The position numbers were made by a program, and so were the translations under genes. Positions 5,030-5,041 of a stretch of DNA of 5,041 bases are shown here, piece by piece. The notes beneath the pieces are model-generated. The model was given only the letters and a program-made list of their open reading frames with translations. It searched no databases and was not told the DNA's origin. Positions within the stretch are counted from its first letter, which is position 1. Each line of letters begins with the position of its first letter. Source of the DNA: Candidatus Zhuqueibacterota bacterium 4484_87 (GTDB lineage Bacteria > Zhuqueibacterota > Zhuqueibacteria > Thermofontimicrobiales > Thermofontimicrobiaceae); NCBI GenBank assembly GCA_002085355.1, contig NATN01000234.1:1-5041 (forward strand), read 5' to 3'.

Positions 5030-5041
5030 CCTTTTCCTCTA

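Overview
All genes that can be supported lie on the minus strand, so the window reads right to left. Three signs suggest a Gram-negative bacterium of the FCB assemblage, perhaps Calditrichota or candidate division KSB1: an exported protein resembling the N-terminal half of GWxTD-family proteins, a Tat-lipoprotein start of the DUF362 style, and intergenic elements of a kind I recall from environmental genomes of such groups. This placement is inferred from memory of the families, not from a search.

From the right edge, an energy-metabolism operon enters the window. It has a biotin carrier protein (4589-5029) and then the membrane beta subunit of a sodium-pumping decarboxylase (3436-4587), joined by a one-base gap with the second gene's ribosome site inside the first gene. 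Together they would be the biotin carrier and the Na+ channel of an oxaloacetate/methylmalonyl-CoA/glutaconyl-CoA decarboxylase; the carboxyltransferase must lie beyond the right edge. A 316-base gene-free gap (3120-3435) follows. It holds two facing copies of a CCACGGAT..CACTGAT-type element, a perfect 14-base palindrome, an 8-bp stem-loop, an A/T hairpin and a 10-base direct repeat.

Next come a secreted protein like the front half of GWxTD proteins but with no GWxTD domain (2154-3119), and a multi-pass HGSNAT/NagX-like acyltransferase (924-2048). A hicB-hicA toxin-antitoxin pair (567-782, 382-570) follows, with an ATGA overlap and a near-consensus promoter (825-853). After a short gap with another repeat-like stretch (282-321), the left edge cuts through a gene starting at 253 that encodes a Tat-exported lipoprotein, probably of the DUF362 family.

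No tRNA, rRNA, CRISPR array, transposase or phage gene was seen. Apart from the decarboxylase pair and hicBA, the neighbours do not obviously share a pathway. I found no convincing new multi-gene system; the most unusual items are the GWxTD-less protein, the composite repeat block in the 316-base gap, and the cut lipoprotein gene at the left edge.
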